From: Rhizobium cauense
GTDB lineage: Bacteria; Pseudomonadota; Alphaproteobacteria; Rhizobiales; Rhizobiaceae
Direction: 5' to 3'
Length of the DNA: 64,000 nucleotides
Assembly (NCBI RefSeq): GCF_019511525.1
Contig: NZ_JAEUAT010000009.1
Location: 202,114-266,113 of the forward strand
Shown here: piece after piece, positions 53,648 through 62,594 of the stretch
Layout of the letters: every line of letters begins with the position of its first letter
How positions within the stretch are numbered: position 1 is the stretch's first letter
Notes under the pieces: model-generated
The model's input: the letters and a program-made list of their open reading frames with translations, nothing else
Told to the model about the DNA's origin: nothing
Databases searched by the model: none
Position numbers and translations under genes: made by a program

Positions 53648-54109
53648 ATGAAAAGCGATAGTCGAAAAAGGGGGCGCCTCCGGCTGGACGAACGGCTTGG
53701 GGCGCTACAACCGATCGATCGGTTCAAGACGCCGCCGAAGGGTTGGGTGCGCGCACTGCGCGACGCGCTCGGGATGACAGGTGCGCAGCTCGGCACGCGC
53801 ATCGGGGTGCGCCCGCAAACTGTCGAAGCCATTGAGAAGTCCGAAGCCGCCGGCACAATTCAGTTGAATACCTTGCGTCGCGCTGCAGAGGCACTGGATT
53901 GCACGCTCGTCTATGCACTCGTTCCCAACAGTTCGCTCGAGGCGGCCGTCGAAGCGCGCGCGCGAAAGATCGCAACCCGAGAGCTTCAGCGCGTCGCGCA
54001 TACCATGCGGCTCGAAGCCCAGGGCACGGACGATGCAGCCTTTGAATCCCGCGTCCAGGCGTACATTCGCGACAGGCTCTCCGACCGCGACCTCTGGCAC
54101 GACCCATGA
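53648..54109 (+). CDS. Mobile mystery protein A (HTH)
   Basis: A 153-residue protein: a basic N-terminus, then an XRE-like helix-turn-helix (WVRALRDALGMTGAQLGTRIGVRPQTVEAIEKSEAAGTIQLNTLRRAAEALDCTLVYALVP) and a C-terminal helix. This is the family named mobile mystery protein A, always paired with a Fic-domain partner. It behaves like an antitoxin-type regulator by analogy. It overlaps the partner gene by 4 bp (ATGA). Confidence 0.9.
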   Translation: MKSDSRKRGRLRLDERLGALQPIDRFKTPPKGWVRALRDALGMTGAQLGTRIGVRPQTVEAIEKSEAAGTIQLNTLRRAAEALDCTLVYALVPNSSLEAAVEARARKIATRELQRVAHTMRLEAQGTDDAAFESRVQAYIRDRLSDRDLWHDP

Positions 54110-54703
54110 CGGACCTGTTCCAAGAGCCTGCAGACGCGACACCCCTTGAACCGAACGAGCGGGAGGGGCTTCTTCAGACGTGGATCACGCACCGCCGGGA
54201 TCTCAACGAGGCGGAGCAGGAAAACATCGTCAAAGGCGCAGCCTGGGCGCGCGGTCGCCGGCGCGTACCGCTTGAGCGAATGCTCACCGAGGACTTCATG
54301 CGAACGCTGCACAGGCGGATGTTCGGAGAAGTCTGGGGATGGGCGGGCACCTTCCGACTGACGGAGCGCAACATCGGCGTCCGAGCCTGCCTCATCGGAA
54401 TAGAACTCGCGAGCCTATTGAGCGACGTTGCCTATTGGATCGAACACCAGACGTTTCCTGCGGATGAGATTGCGATCAGGTTTCACCATCGCCTCGTCGC
54501 GGTCCACCCATTTCCGAACGGCAACGGCCGCCACGCTCGCTTGGCGGCCGATCTTTTGATCGAGCGACTTGGCGGCGAACGTTTCAGTTGGGGGGGGCGG
54601 AACACTGGCTGACGTCGGCGAACTTCGCACCCGTTACGTCACAACCCTGCGCGCAGCAGACGTCCACGATATAGCGCCCCTGTTGGTATTCGCTCGCACC
54701 TAG
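54106..54703 (+). pseudogene. Mobile mystery protein B, Fic-domain, frameshifted near the C-terminus
   Basis: The reading frame from 54106 gives a Fic-fold protein: MLTEDFMRTLHRRMFGEVWGWAGTFRLTERNIG, then the core HPFPNGNGRHARLAADLL (Fic motif with Asn where many have Asp/Glu). The frame stops at 54612 (168 residues) just after a run of eight G (54590-54597). Removing one G restores the frame and continues TLADVGELRTRYVTTLRAADVHDIAPLLVFART to a stop at 54703 (198 residues), the usual family end. So the gene carries a +1 change. Family members may AMPylate a target; that is not shown here. Confidence 0.85.
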
Positions 54704-54764
54704 AGAGGGCAGGCTGCACCCACACACTGGGCGGCTAGCAACCGCCGGCCAGTCATACCGAGCA

Positions 54765-55896
54765 CGACGTTTACTCGATCGCACCGAAGCGACGATGCCG
54801 ATCCCGCCGTCGGTCAAGGTCACGTTCAAGGGCACGATGCAGTCTCATATGGACTTCCGCGACGTGGTGCATGCCACCCAGGCGCAGATGCTCAAGCAGC
54901 ACGGCGACAACGTCTTCCAGGGCCGTATCATCGAAGTCCACATAGACACGCTGCTTGCCGACCAGGCCTTCACCTTCACCGACTGGACGGCCGAGATGAA
55001 GACCAAGGCCTCCATCTGCATCTCCGAGGACGAAACGCCGATCGAGAGCCTGGAGATTGCCAAGTCGCGTATCCAGATCATGATCGACAAAAGGGCATGG
55101 AAAATGCCGCTCAGACGTTGAAGGGCCTGATCGCAAGGGTCGACGAGCGCATCGCGGAAATCCGTTCCGGCGCGAAGCCGGCGCTGACCCCGACGCCAAT
55201 GCGAAATACTTCGCCGAAGTCGTCGTCGATCTCGACGTCATCGACGAGTTGATGATCGCCGATCCCGACGTCAACAATGCCGATGTGTCCAGGCGTTATA
55301 CCCACGACACGATCCGTTCGGTTTCTTATTACGACGGCACCAAAAAGGTAGACCTCGGCTTCGTGGGCTCGTGCATGGTGCACAAGGGCGACATGAAAAT
55401 CGTCGCAAAGATGCTGAAGAACATCGAAAAGGCCGAGGGCAAAGTCGAATCCAAGGCGCCGCTGGTCGTTGCCGCTCCCACCTACAACATCATTGACGAA
55501 CTAAAGGCCGAAGGCGACTGGGAAATCCTGCAGAAGTATTCGGACTTCGAATTCGATGACTTGAAGCCGAAGACTACAAACCGGACCGAATACGAGAACA
55601 TCCTCTATCTCGAACAACCCGGCTGCAACTTGTGCATGGGCAACCAGGAGAAGGCGGAGAAGGGCGATACCGTTCTGGCGACGTCGACCCGTCTCTTCCA
55701 GGGTCGCGTGGTCGAAGACTCCACCGAGAAAAAGGGCGAATCTCTGCTCGCTTCCACCCCGGTCGTGGTGCTTTCGGTGATCCTTGGGCGCACCCCTAGC
55801 ATTGAGGAGTACCGCTCTGCAGTTGGTGGAATAGATCTTACAAAGTTTGCTCCGCCGAAAGCCAATCAGATCGATTCCATGTCCGTACATTACTAG
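54765..55896 (+). pseudogene. Frameshifted fragment of aconitate hydratase B
   Basis: Two adjoining frames together match the C-terminal half of AcnB. The first (to about 55085) has IPPSVKVTFKGTMQSHMDFRDVVHATQAQMLKQ; the second (from about 55249) has VDLGFVGSCMVHKGDMK, LYLEQPGCNLCMGNQEKAEKGDTV and the C-terminal ILGRTPSIEEYRSAV. The three Cys that hold the 4Fe-4S cluster remain. Near 55090 GACAAGG has become GACAAAAGGG (+2) and near 55190 a base is lost. The N-terminal half of the gene is absent. It cannot make working aconitase. Confidence 0.88.
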
Positions 55897-56182
55897 GGTT
55901 CTGACCTAGGGTCTTATTGCATGTGAAGACCGCGCCATAAATGGCGCGGTAATCCCGGCGGCCATCTGCGGGCATACATTAGTGTGCGCTGATGGACCTG
56001 TTCTAAGGGGAGCCCACTACCTTGTTGGTGTGCTCGGGCGCATAACACGAGACCCTCATCGCGAAACTGCCAGGCCCTCATCGATCCGTCCGCCTTCGAC
56101 TAGCTCACTGATGCATTTTCTCTCTTGCGAAGTGAAGGCGTCGGTTACATGTTGGAGCGTCCCATGGCTAAAGAGGTAAGCT

Positions 56183-56392
56183 ATGCCAAAAGGTACTGTT
56201 AAATTTTTCAATGCCGACAAAGGATTTGGCTTCATTAGCCCGGATGGCGGCGGTAACGATGTGTTTGTCCACATCTCGGCCCTTCAGGCTTCTGGCATTC
56301 AATCGCTTCGTGACGGCCAGAAGGTATCGTTCGACACCGAGCCTGATAAGCGTGGCAAGGGCCCCAAAGCTATTAACCTTGAAGTGCTCTAG
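56183..56392 (+). CDS. cspA: Cold-shock protein (CspA family)
   Basis: A 69-residue single CSD domain. RNP1 is KGFGFISPDG (residues 13-22) and RNP2 VFVHISAL (about 27-34). Binds single-stranded RNA/DNA and melts mRNA structure. GAGG lies 8 bases before the ATG. Cold-shock genes usually have long regulatory leaders, and a 285-bp gene-free region precedes it (55897-56182), which contains a small GCGCCATAAATGGCGC hairpin at about 55930. Confidence 0.96.
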   Translation: MPKGTVKFFNADKGFGFISPDGGGNDVFVHISALQASGIQSLRDGQKVSFDTEPDKRGKGPKAINLEVL

Positions 56393-56756
56393 TCCTCGGA
56401 CGCAGTCCAAGGGTCCGCCATCCGTTCACTTGATTTCATCAATGATTGCGGAACTGATGTTAGTATGCATTGCCGACCCTATGGTCGGCGAGCGGGTAGG
56501 GGCTTGCCGCCGCTGACCCGTGCCCGCGGAGAATAAGCGGTTCTCAGGCTACCTGCCCCCTTGCTTCCTAGCAGGCTCTCGCTAGTTAACCCACTATGGT
56601 TCTTAAGACTTTAGTTCGTCTCAAATTATCCATGCAATAGGCGCGCGACCGCCATCACTTTGTCGCTCGAAAACCGTCTCTACCTGTCAGGTAACGCCAC
56701 GCGAGTTTATTGCAAACCGGGGCTGGAACCCATCTTCGGCGCACGAGGAGACTTTC
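56393..56756 (+). other. 364-bp intergenic region with strong hairpins
   Basis: No gene is supported. GCCGACC (56472-56478) and GGTCGGC (56483-56489) make a perfect 7-bp stem with a 4-nt loop; a GC-rich stretch with further pairing (CGGGTAGGGG, GCCGCTGACCCG) follows to about 56540. It may hold a small RNA or the csp terminator; neither is proven. Confidence 0.4.
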
Positions 56757-57038
56757 ATGGACGAGATTTCAAAAAGCCTGACCGATATGACCATAGTTGA
56801 AAGATTGAGCCTGATCGACACTGTCGCCGACGCTCTGGAAGCCAGCGCTGACGCTGCCGAGCATGAGGGCGATCACCGTTTCGTCGCCAACTCACTGTTC
56901 GTGGCCAATACTATTCGGGGGTTGTCAGGGGAGCTCGGACCAGAGGATATAAAGGCAGCGGAAGTTCTCCTCGAGCAGGGCATTGTGCTCGTCCAGCAAT
57001 TCTCCAACCGGAACAAGCGTATCGCAGCGCTTAACTAG
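56757..57038 (+). CDS. Hypothetical 93-residue helical protein
   Basis: Not recognised. It has a good ribosome site (GAGGAG) before the ATG and a protein-like, mostly helical, acidic sequence (MTIVERLSLIDTVADALEASADAAEHEGDH, LGPEDIKAAEVLLEQGIVLVQQF). The absence of cysteine and membrane segments suggests a small soluble protein. Adjacent to the FGE gene but 202 bp away, so a link is not evident. Confidence 0.65.
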   Translation: MDEISKSLTDMTIVERLSLIDTVADALEASADAAEHEGDHRFVANSLFVANTIRGLSGELGPEDIKAAEVLLEQGIVLVQQFSNRNKRIAALN

Positions 57039-57240
57039 ACGTCGGTGAGATCGCTACTGTGAAGATCGCATCTAGTCGTAGTTTTCTCCGTTCTGGTGAC
57101 CTGGTGCACGGTCCAACCATCAAAGTCAGCAACGTCAGATATTCACGATCATTAGCGTAGCACGCGGTTTCAATTCTATCGCTCTGTTGATATGGGATCG
57201 GCGATCGAGTTCGCTGATTTTTGCCGCGAGGATTGCCGCC

Positions 57241-58182
57241 ATGGGAGGTTGTTGCTTCGACAAGCCGTCAGAAATCGAGGTGTCGAAAAAACTAGAGTTC
57301 TCAATCGTCCAATCCGAATCTCGCCTCGGATCGGGCGAGACGGTCAAAATCGAGGGTGGACGTGTCACTGTCGGGACTAATCGGCCATATCTAACGCTCG
57401 ACGGCGAGGGGCCCGAAAGACTGGTGCGTGTCAATCCGTTCATGTTGGCCGTATCAGCAGTAACCAACGAGGAGTTCGCGGCATTCGTGGCGGAGACCGG
57501 CTACGTTACCGAGGCAGAGCGTCTCGGTTGGTCCTACGTGTTTTATCAGTTCCTGAACGGCGATTTCCCCACATCGGGTGTGGTGGGGGCGGAATGGTGG
57601 CGGCGCGTCGATGGCGCAAACTGGGCATCTCCATGTGGCCCCGGTTCCTCGATCGAAGGCATTCAAAAAATGCCGGTTGTTCATGTGTCGTGGCAAGACG
57701 CGGTCGACTATTGCCGCTGGGTTGGCGGGCGGCTTCCAAGCGAAGCGGAGTGGGAACATGCTGCCCGCGGCGGCCGTTCGCGGGCGCTTTATCCGTGGGG
57801 AAATGAGCATCCGAGCGATCAGTTCACTCCCTGCAATATATGGCAGGGTACCTTTCCCAACTACAACAGCGCAGCCGATGGCTACAGAGGGCTGGCACCA
57901 TCTGTATCTTTTGAACCCAACGGCTACGGCCTCTACAACATGGCCGGAAACTGCTGGGAATGGACCTCGGACATATTTCGCGTTCGCTCACTACGCAAGG
58001 CATCGAAGTCGCTGAACTCATCGGCACGTCAGGAGGAGAAGAAGGTGCTAAAGGGCGGGTCCTATCTCTGCCATGCATCCTACTGTCATCGGTACAGGAT
58101 CGCAGCGCGCATGGGCAGCACCGGCGATTCAACGACCGGTCACATAGGGTTTCGGGTTGCCTTCGATCCACCACTTGATTGA
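57241..58182 (+). CDS. Formylglycine-generating enzyme (FGE-sulfatase domain)
   Basis: A 313-residue copper-dependent formylglycine-generating enzyme: VRVNPFMLAVSAVTNEEFAAFVAETGY, MPVVHVSWQDAVDYCRWVGGRLPSEAEWEHAARGG and, at the C-terminus, LKGGSYLCHASYCHRYRIAARMG. The two Cys in CHASYC correspond to the redox pair that oxidises the sulfatase Cys. Substrate motif: CxPxR. The ATG at 57241 is chosen because the family N-terminus begins here; earlier in-frame ATG at 57187 has no support. It is 100 bp before an importer operon that includes a matching sulfatase. Confidence 0.93.
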   Translation: MGGCCFDKPSEIEVSKKLEFSIVQSESRLGSGETVKIEGGRVTVGTNRPYLTLDGEGPERLVRVNPFMLAVSAVTNEEFAAFVAETGYVTEAERLGWSYVFYQFLNGDFPTSGVVGAEWWRRVDGANWASPCGPGSSIEGIQKMPVVHVSWQDAVDYCRWVGGRLPSEAEWEHAARGGRSRALYPWGNEHPSDQFTPCNIWQGTFPNYNSAADGYRGLAPSVSFEPNGYGLYNMAGNCWEWTSDIFRVRSLRKASKSLNSSARQEEKKVLKGGSYLCHASYCHRYRIAARMGSTGDSTTGHIGFRVAFDPPLD

Positions 58183-58215
58183 CATTGGGACGACGCTAAG
58201 TTAATCCATTAACTT
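58179..58215 (+). promoter_or_regulatory. Promoter and perfect operator of the importer-sulfatase operon
   Basis: TTGACA (58179-58184) may pair with a -10 at about 58202. A perfect inverted repeat AAGTTAAT-CC-ATTAACTT (58198-58215) covers it: the size and symmetry expected for a LacI-family operator. It lies 73 bp before the first gene. Confidence 0.75.
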
Positions 58216-58287
58216 GCTGGCTTTCGGGGCGTTCTTGAGGAGGGGCGCGCCGACAGAAATGGCCAGCTTGCTCTATGGAGGAGACCG

Positions 58288-59532
58288 ATGAAGTTTGCCA
58301 ATCGCATGGTCGTCACCGCACTTGGGCTTGCATTCTGCGGGCCAATAGCAACCGCAAATGCCGAAACGCTGAAGATCTACTGGAACGCCGGCCACGCCTA
58401 TCCGGCATATCAAGAAGTGATCAAGAAATTCGAGGCGGACCACCCCGGCTGGACCGTGGAGTGGGGGCGCTTCCAGTGGCCGGATCTGCGCACCAAGCTT
58501 GTCGCTGACCTCTCCGTTGGCAATGCTCCGGATCTCGTGGCGGAGCCGGGCGGGTGGGTGCCGGAATTTGCTCTGCAGGGCAAGATCAGGCCACTCAACG
58601 ATTTCATCAGCCAGGACGGGAAGTCGATGGGCTACCCTGATGATTGGCAGGATTTCTCGGTTGCGAGGAATACGATCGACGGCCAGTATTATGGGGTACA
58701 GTTGCACCTGACATGTGCGACGCTGGTTTACAACGTCGATATGCTCAAGGCTGCCGGTTTTGATGCGCCACCCAAAAACTGGGAGGAATTCAGAAAGGCC
58801 GCGATCGCCGTCAGCAAAGCCGGACGGTTTGGGTTCGCACCAAACCAGGTAGCTGGCTACTATACGCCATGGATCTATCAAAATGGTGGAAAGTTCTATG
58901 ATCCGGCCACCAAGAAGGTCGCCTTTGACAGTCCACAATCTGCCGAGGCGTTGCAATTCGTCGCCGACCTGATCCACAAAGACAAGGCTGCACCCCTGCC
59001 TGTGGCGGGCGCCGATTATGAGGGCCCGCAGAAACTCTTTACGGCCGGACGCGCGGCAATGATTTTGACAGGCCCATGGGACGTCAGCCCGATCAAGATG
59101 GGTAATCCCAATCTCAAGTGGGATGTCGCGCCTTCGCTGACCGAGAAAGCGCAGGCAACGATGTCGGGTGGTGTCAGCCTGTTTATTCCGAAGGATGCCA
59201 AGCATCCGGCCGAAGCCTGGGATCTTCTGAAGAGGTTCGTCGCACTTGATACCGAAATTGCCGCATCGGTCCCCAATGGCATGACCATGCCCCGCAAAAG
59301 CTGGGCAGCCGATCCGAAGGTGAAATCCGACCCGGTGCTCGGAAAATTCAGTCAATGCCTCTCATATGCGGTGGACTCCCAGGCTGACATCTCGTTGACC
59401 GGTAAGAATGCCACGGTTCAAGACCTCTTCAAGGCGGCTGTTCAAGACATTCTCTATAACGACAAACCGGCACAGGCCGTTCTCTCAGACTATGCCGCCA
59501 AGGCGAACGCAGAACTGCAGAAGAACAAGTAG
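58288..59532 (+). CDS. Carbohydrate ABC transporter substrate-binding protein (family 1)
   Basis: A 414-residue periplasmic protein with a signal peptide (MKFANRMVVTALGLAFCGPIATANAETLK). The mature sequence has family-1 hallmarks: KIYWNAGHAYPAYQEVIKKFEADHPGWTVEWGRFQWPDLRTKLVADL and GRAAMILTGPWDVSPI. It begins the importer-sulfatase operon; ligand probably a sulfated sugar or glycoside (inference). Confidence 0.93.
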   Translation: MKFANRMVVTALGLAFCGPIATANAETLKIYWNAGHAYPAYQEVIKKFEADHPGWTVEWGRFQWPDLRTKLVADLSVGNAPDLVAEPGGWVPEFALQGKIRPLNDFISQDGKSMGYPDDWQDFSVARNTIDGQYYGVQLHLTCATLVYNVDMLKAAGFDAPPKNWEEFRKAAIAVSKAGRFGFAPNQVAGYYTPWIYQNGGKFYDPATKKVAFDSPQSAEALQFVADLIHKDKAAPLPVAGADYEGPQKLFTAGRAAMILTGPWDVSPIKMGNPNLKWDVAPSLTEKAQATMSGGVSLFIPKDAKHPAEAWDLLKRFVALDTEIAASVPNGMTMPRKSWAADPKVKSDPVLGKFSQCLSYAVDSQADISLTGKNATVQDLFKAAVQDILYNDKPAQAVLSDYAAKANAELQKNK

Positions 59533-59551
59533 AGAGCCGGAGATCGTCGGC

Positions 59552-60445
59552 ATGCGTTTGCGTTTTTTTCAGAAGCATGGCGTTCGCCAGGCGGTGTTCG
59601 CCTATGCGGTCCTATCGCCTGCGATTGTCTATTTTCTTGTCTATTTCTTCTATCCGATCGCGGTCGAGCTCTGGGCAAGCTTCTTTCGGGGACAGCCGTT
59701 GATCGGAGAGGCCCAATTTGCCGGCTTCGACAACTACATTCAGGCGCTTACGGATGAACGCGTTCGCGACGCTTTCTTTCGCACAATGATATTCGCCATC
59801 TCCGGCACCATCTGCACCCTGGTGCCGGCCCTATGCCTGGCAGCCATCCTGAGTGGTCCGATCAAGGCGGCAACCGCCATCCGGGCGATCATCTTCTTTC
59901 CCTACATCATATCATTTGTCATCGTCGCATTGATGTGGAAGAGCATTCTTGATCCTTACACGGGCATGCTCAATGCAGCACTCGCCTACTTTGGATTGCC
60001 GATGCAGAACTGGCTGAGCACGCCAGCCACAGCCTTGCCCACAATCATCGGAGTGACAGTGTGGAAAGACATCGGCTACGCGATGCTGATCTACATTGCG
60101 GCGATCCAAACAATCCCGAGCGACCTCTACGAGGCAGCAGATGTCGATGGCGCAACGGCCAGGCAGAAGTTCTGGCGCATCACCGTGCCGCTTCTCACGC
60201 CCACGACATTGTTCCTCGCTGTCATCAGCATGATTGCGCATCTTCAGGACCTTTCCGCTCCGTACCTTTTGACAGGTGGTGGTCCGGCTGAGGCAACCAG
60301 GCTCTATGCGCTGCATGTGTACGAGACCGCGTTCGTGGAGCTCAACATAGGTTACGCCTCGGCGTTGTCGTTTCTTATGTTGATCGTCATTCTCATCGTG
60401 ACCGCGCTACAGTTTCGCTTCCTCAACAGGGAGACATCTTACTGA
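59552..60445 (+). CDS. Carbohydrate ABC permease (MalF type)
   Basis: A 297-residue membrane protein. ATG at 59552 gives MRLRFFQKHGVRQAVFAYAVLSPAIVYFLVYFFYP, a normal first segment; the longer in-frame start overlaps the previous gene. The EAA loop is YEAADVDGATARQKFWRITVP near residue 195. It overlaps the MalG-type gene by TGATG. Confidence 0.93.
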   Translation: MRLRFFQKHGVRQAVFAYAVLSPAIVYFLVYFFYPIAVELWASFFRGQPLIGEAQFAGFDNYIQALTDERVRDAFFRTMIFAISGTICTLVPALCLAAILSGPIKAATAIRAIIFFPYIISFVIVALMWKSILDPYTGMLNAALAYFGLPMQNWLSTPATALPTIIGVTVWKDIGYAMLIYIAAIQTIPSDLYEAADVDGATARQKFWRITVPLLTPTTLFLAVISMIAHLQDLSAPYLLTGGGPAEATRLYALHVYETAFVELNIGYASALSFLMLIVILIVTALQFRFLNRETSY

Positions 60446-61281
60446 TGGCAAATATCGCAAGCCGCCGTCCCCTAGCAGTCTCCGCTGTCACCCATCTGAT
60501 CCTCGGCATCTTCGTGCTCCTTGCCCTGTTTCCGTTCTTCTACATGGTGTCGCTGTCGCTGCAGAGCGACGCGGATCTCTTCAGTGGCGTACCGGTCATT
60601 ATCCCGTCCGAATTCCAGTTCTCGAACTATGTGACGATCTGGGAAAAGGCGCCATTCGCAAGGTTTATCCTCAACAGCTTCATCATTGCCGGAGGGATCA
60701 CGGCCCTCCATCTTCTGTTTGACCCATTGGTTGGCTACGTCTTTGCCAAACTTGAGTTTCCCGGCCGGCGTGTGATGTTTGCGGCTCTGCTGTCGACCCT
60801 GATGCTCCCATTCTTCATCAGGATGATCCCTCTTTATATCCTGACTGCCAAGCTTGGCTGGCTGAATACCTATCAGGGATTGATCATGCCGTTCGCGATG
60901 AGCGCCTATGGTATTTTCATGATGCGCCAATTCATCCGACCGATACCTGCCGACCTCCTGGATGCGGCAAGACTTGATGGCGCATCCGAGTGGCGTGTTT
61001 ATAGGTCGGTCGTGTTGCCGCAGCTTGGACCGCCGATGGCTACACTCGGTCTGTTGACCTTCGTGTTTCAATTCAACGAATTTCTTTGGCCCTTGGTTGT
61101 CGTGAGCTCCGTGGAAATGCGGCCGATCACCACCGGACTGACACTGTTTAACTCCGAGTTTTTCACCCAGTGGAATCTGACCGCGACCGGCGGAGTTATT
61201 CTCTTCGTCCCGAGTCTGCTGCTCTTTGTGTTCATGCAGCGATACTTCGTTCAGTCAGTCATGATGTCCGGAATGAAATAG
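60445..61281 (+). CDS. Carbohydrate ABC permease (MalG type)
   Basis: A 278-residue membrane protein with the MalG-like opening (LILGIFVLLALFPFFYMVSLSLQ) and the EAA loop LDAARLDGASEWRVYRSVVLP near residue 170. No ATPase is encoded nearby, so the transporter must borrow one. Ends 14 bp before the sulfatase. Confidence 0.93.
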   Translation: MANIASRRPLAVSAVTHLILGIFVLLALFPFFYMVSLSLQSDADLFSGVPVIIPSEFQFSNYVTIWEKAPFARFILNSFIIAGGITALHLLFDPLVGYVFAKLEFPGRRVMFAALLSTLMLPFFIRMIPLYILTAKLGWLNTYQGLIMPFAMSAYGIFMMRQFIRPIPADLLDAARLDGASEWRVYRSVVLPQLGPPMATLGLLTFVFQFNEFLWPLVVVSSVEMRPITTGLTLFNSEFFTQWNLTATGGVILFVPSLLLFVFMQRYFVQSVMMSGMK

Positions 61282-61295
61282 AAAGACCAAGCCCC

Positions 61296-62582
61296 ATGAA
61301 CAACGCGCCGAACGTCATTGTGTTTTTCACCGACCAGCAACGCTGGGACACTGTTGGATTGCACGGTCATCCTCTGAAGTTGACACCAAACTTCGATCGA
61401 CTTGCTCAAGCAGGTATGTTCGTGCGGAATTCATTCACCTGCCAACCGGTATGTGGCCCCGCGCGTTCTGCACTGCAGACGGGCCTATACCCTACGACAA
61501 CGGGCTGTTTCCGTAATGATATCCCGCTTCCAGCCGGCCAGAAGACGCTAGCTCACCAATTTGCGGGCGCCGGCTACGAGACCAGCTACATCGGAAAGTG
61601 GCATCTGGCCAATCAGGAGCCGGTCCCCGAAAATCAGCGAGGCGGCTACCAGCATTGGTTGGCATCGAATATTCTTGAGTTTACCTCCTATGCCTACGAC
61701 ACGACGATGTTTGACGAAACCGGCAAGCCCACCAAATTGCCGGGCTATCGCGTCGATGCTTTGGCGGATGCGGCCATTCGCTACGTATCGCGTCCAAAGG
61801 ACAAGCCCTATTTTCTCTTCCTGTCGTTCATAGAGCCGCATCACCAGAACGAGTTCGACGACTATCCGGCGCCGGTCGGATACGAAGATCGCATCAGGAA
61901 GCAGATGACTTTGCCTCCTGACCTTGCGCAGCTGGGTGGTTCGTCACAGGAGCACTATCCTGGGTACCTCGGCATGATTCAACGCCTTGATGAGGCACTT
62001 GGGCGCCTCGTTGACGCCTTGATCAGCCTCAAGCAGTTAGACAATACTATCATTCTTTTTACGTCTGATCATGGGTGCCATTTCAAGACCCGCAACAACG
62101 AGTACAAGCGCTCCTGCCATGAGGCTTCGATCAGGGTTCCAACCTTCTTCCATGGGCCAGGCTTCATGAACCGCGGCCCATACGAGGGTCTTGTCAGTCT
62201 GATTGATCTTCCGCCAACGCTACTTGCAGCCGCAGGAGTGGAGGTTCCATCGGAGATGCAAGGACAGTCCGTTTTCAATCGAACAGCTTTGCCTGACGAC
62301 AGTGTTCTTGTGCAAATCAGTGAGCACCATGTCGGCAGGGCACTCAGAACCAACCGTTGGAAATACGAAGTGGGTGCACCAGCCTTGAGTGGCTGGAACG
62401 ATATGTCGAGCCCTGTTTATGTGGAAACGCATCTCTATGATCTCGACAACGATCCCTACGAACTGGACAATTTGTGCGGGAAAAAGGACTATGAAGAGGT
62501 GCGAGCTGGCCTTCGTCACCAATTGCTGCGCCGGCTCGTCGATGCAGGCGAACCACTTCCCACGATAACTGCGGCGCAATAG
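61296..62582 (+). CDS. Sulfatase (S1 family, formylglycine type), cytosolic
   Basis: A 428-residue sulfatase. The start at 61296 gives the metal-binding opening PNVIVFFTDQQRWDTVG; the longer ORF crosses the permease. The active-site motif VCGPARSALQTG is CxPxR, the site that FGE turns into formylglycine. IGKWHL and IILFTSDHGCHFKTRNNEYKRSCHEASIRVP supply the other catalytic residues. No signal peptide is seen, so the sulfated substrate is likely desulfated in the cytoplasm after import. It is not of the choline-sulfatase pattern. The FGE gene 3 kb upstream should mature it. Confidence 0.94.
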   Translation: MNNAPNVIVFFTDQQRWDTVGLHGHPLKLTPNFDRLAQAGMFVRNSFTCQPVCGPARSALQTGLYPTTTGCFRNDIPLPAGQKTLAHQFAGAGYETSYIGKWHLANQEPVPENQRGGYQHWLASNILEFTSYAYDTTMFDETGKPTKLPGYRVDALADAAIRYVSRPKDKPYFLFLSFIEPHHQNEFDDYPAPVGYEDRIRKQMTLPPDLAQLGGSSQEHYPGYLGMIQRLDEALGRLVDALISLKQLDNTIILFTSDHGCHFKTRNNEYKRSCHEASIRVPTFFHGPGFMNRGPYEGLVSLIDLPPTLLAAAGVEVPSEMQGQSVFNRTALPDDSVLVQISEHHVGRALRTNRWKYEVGAPALSGWNDMSSPVYVETHLYDLDNDPYELDNLCGKKDYEEVRAGLRHQLLRRLVDAGEPLPTITAAQ

Positions 62583-62594
62583 AATAGTGTAGAT

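Noticed and set aside
61296..62582. Sulfatase as choline-sulfatase BetC
   Set aside because: The active-site segment reads VCGPARS rather than the LCAPGRAS pattern I expect for BetC, and no choline-betaine genes are nearby.
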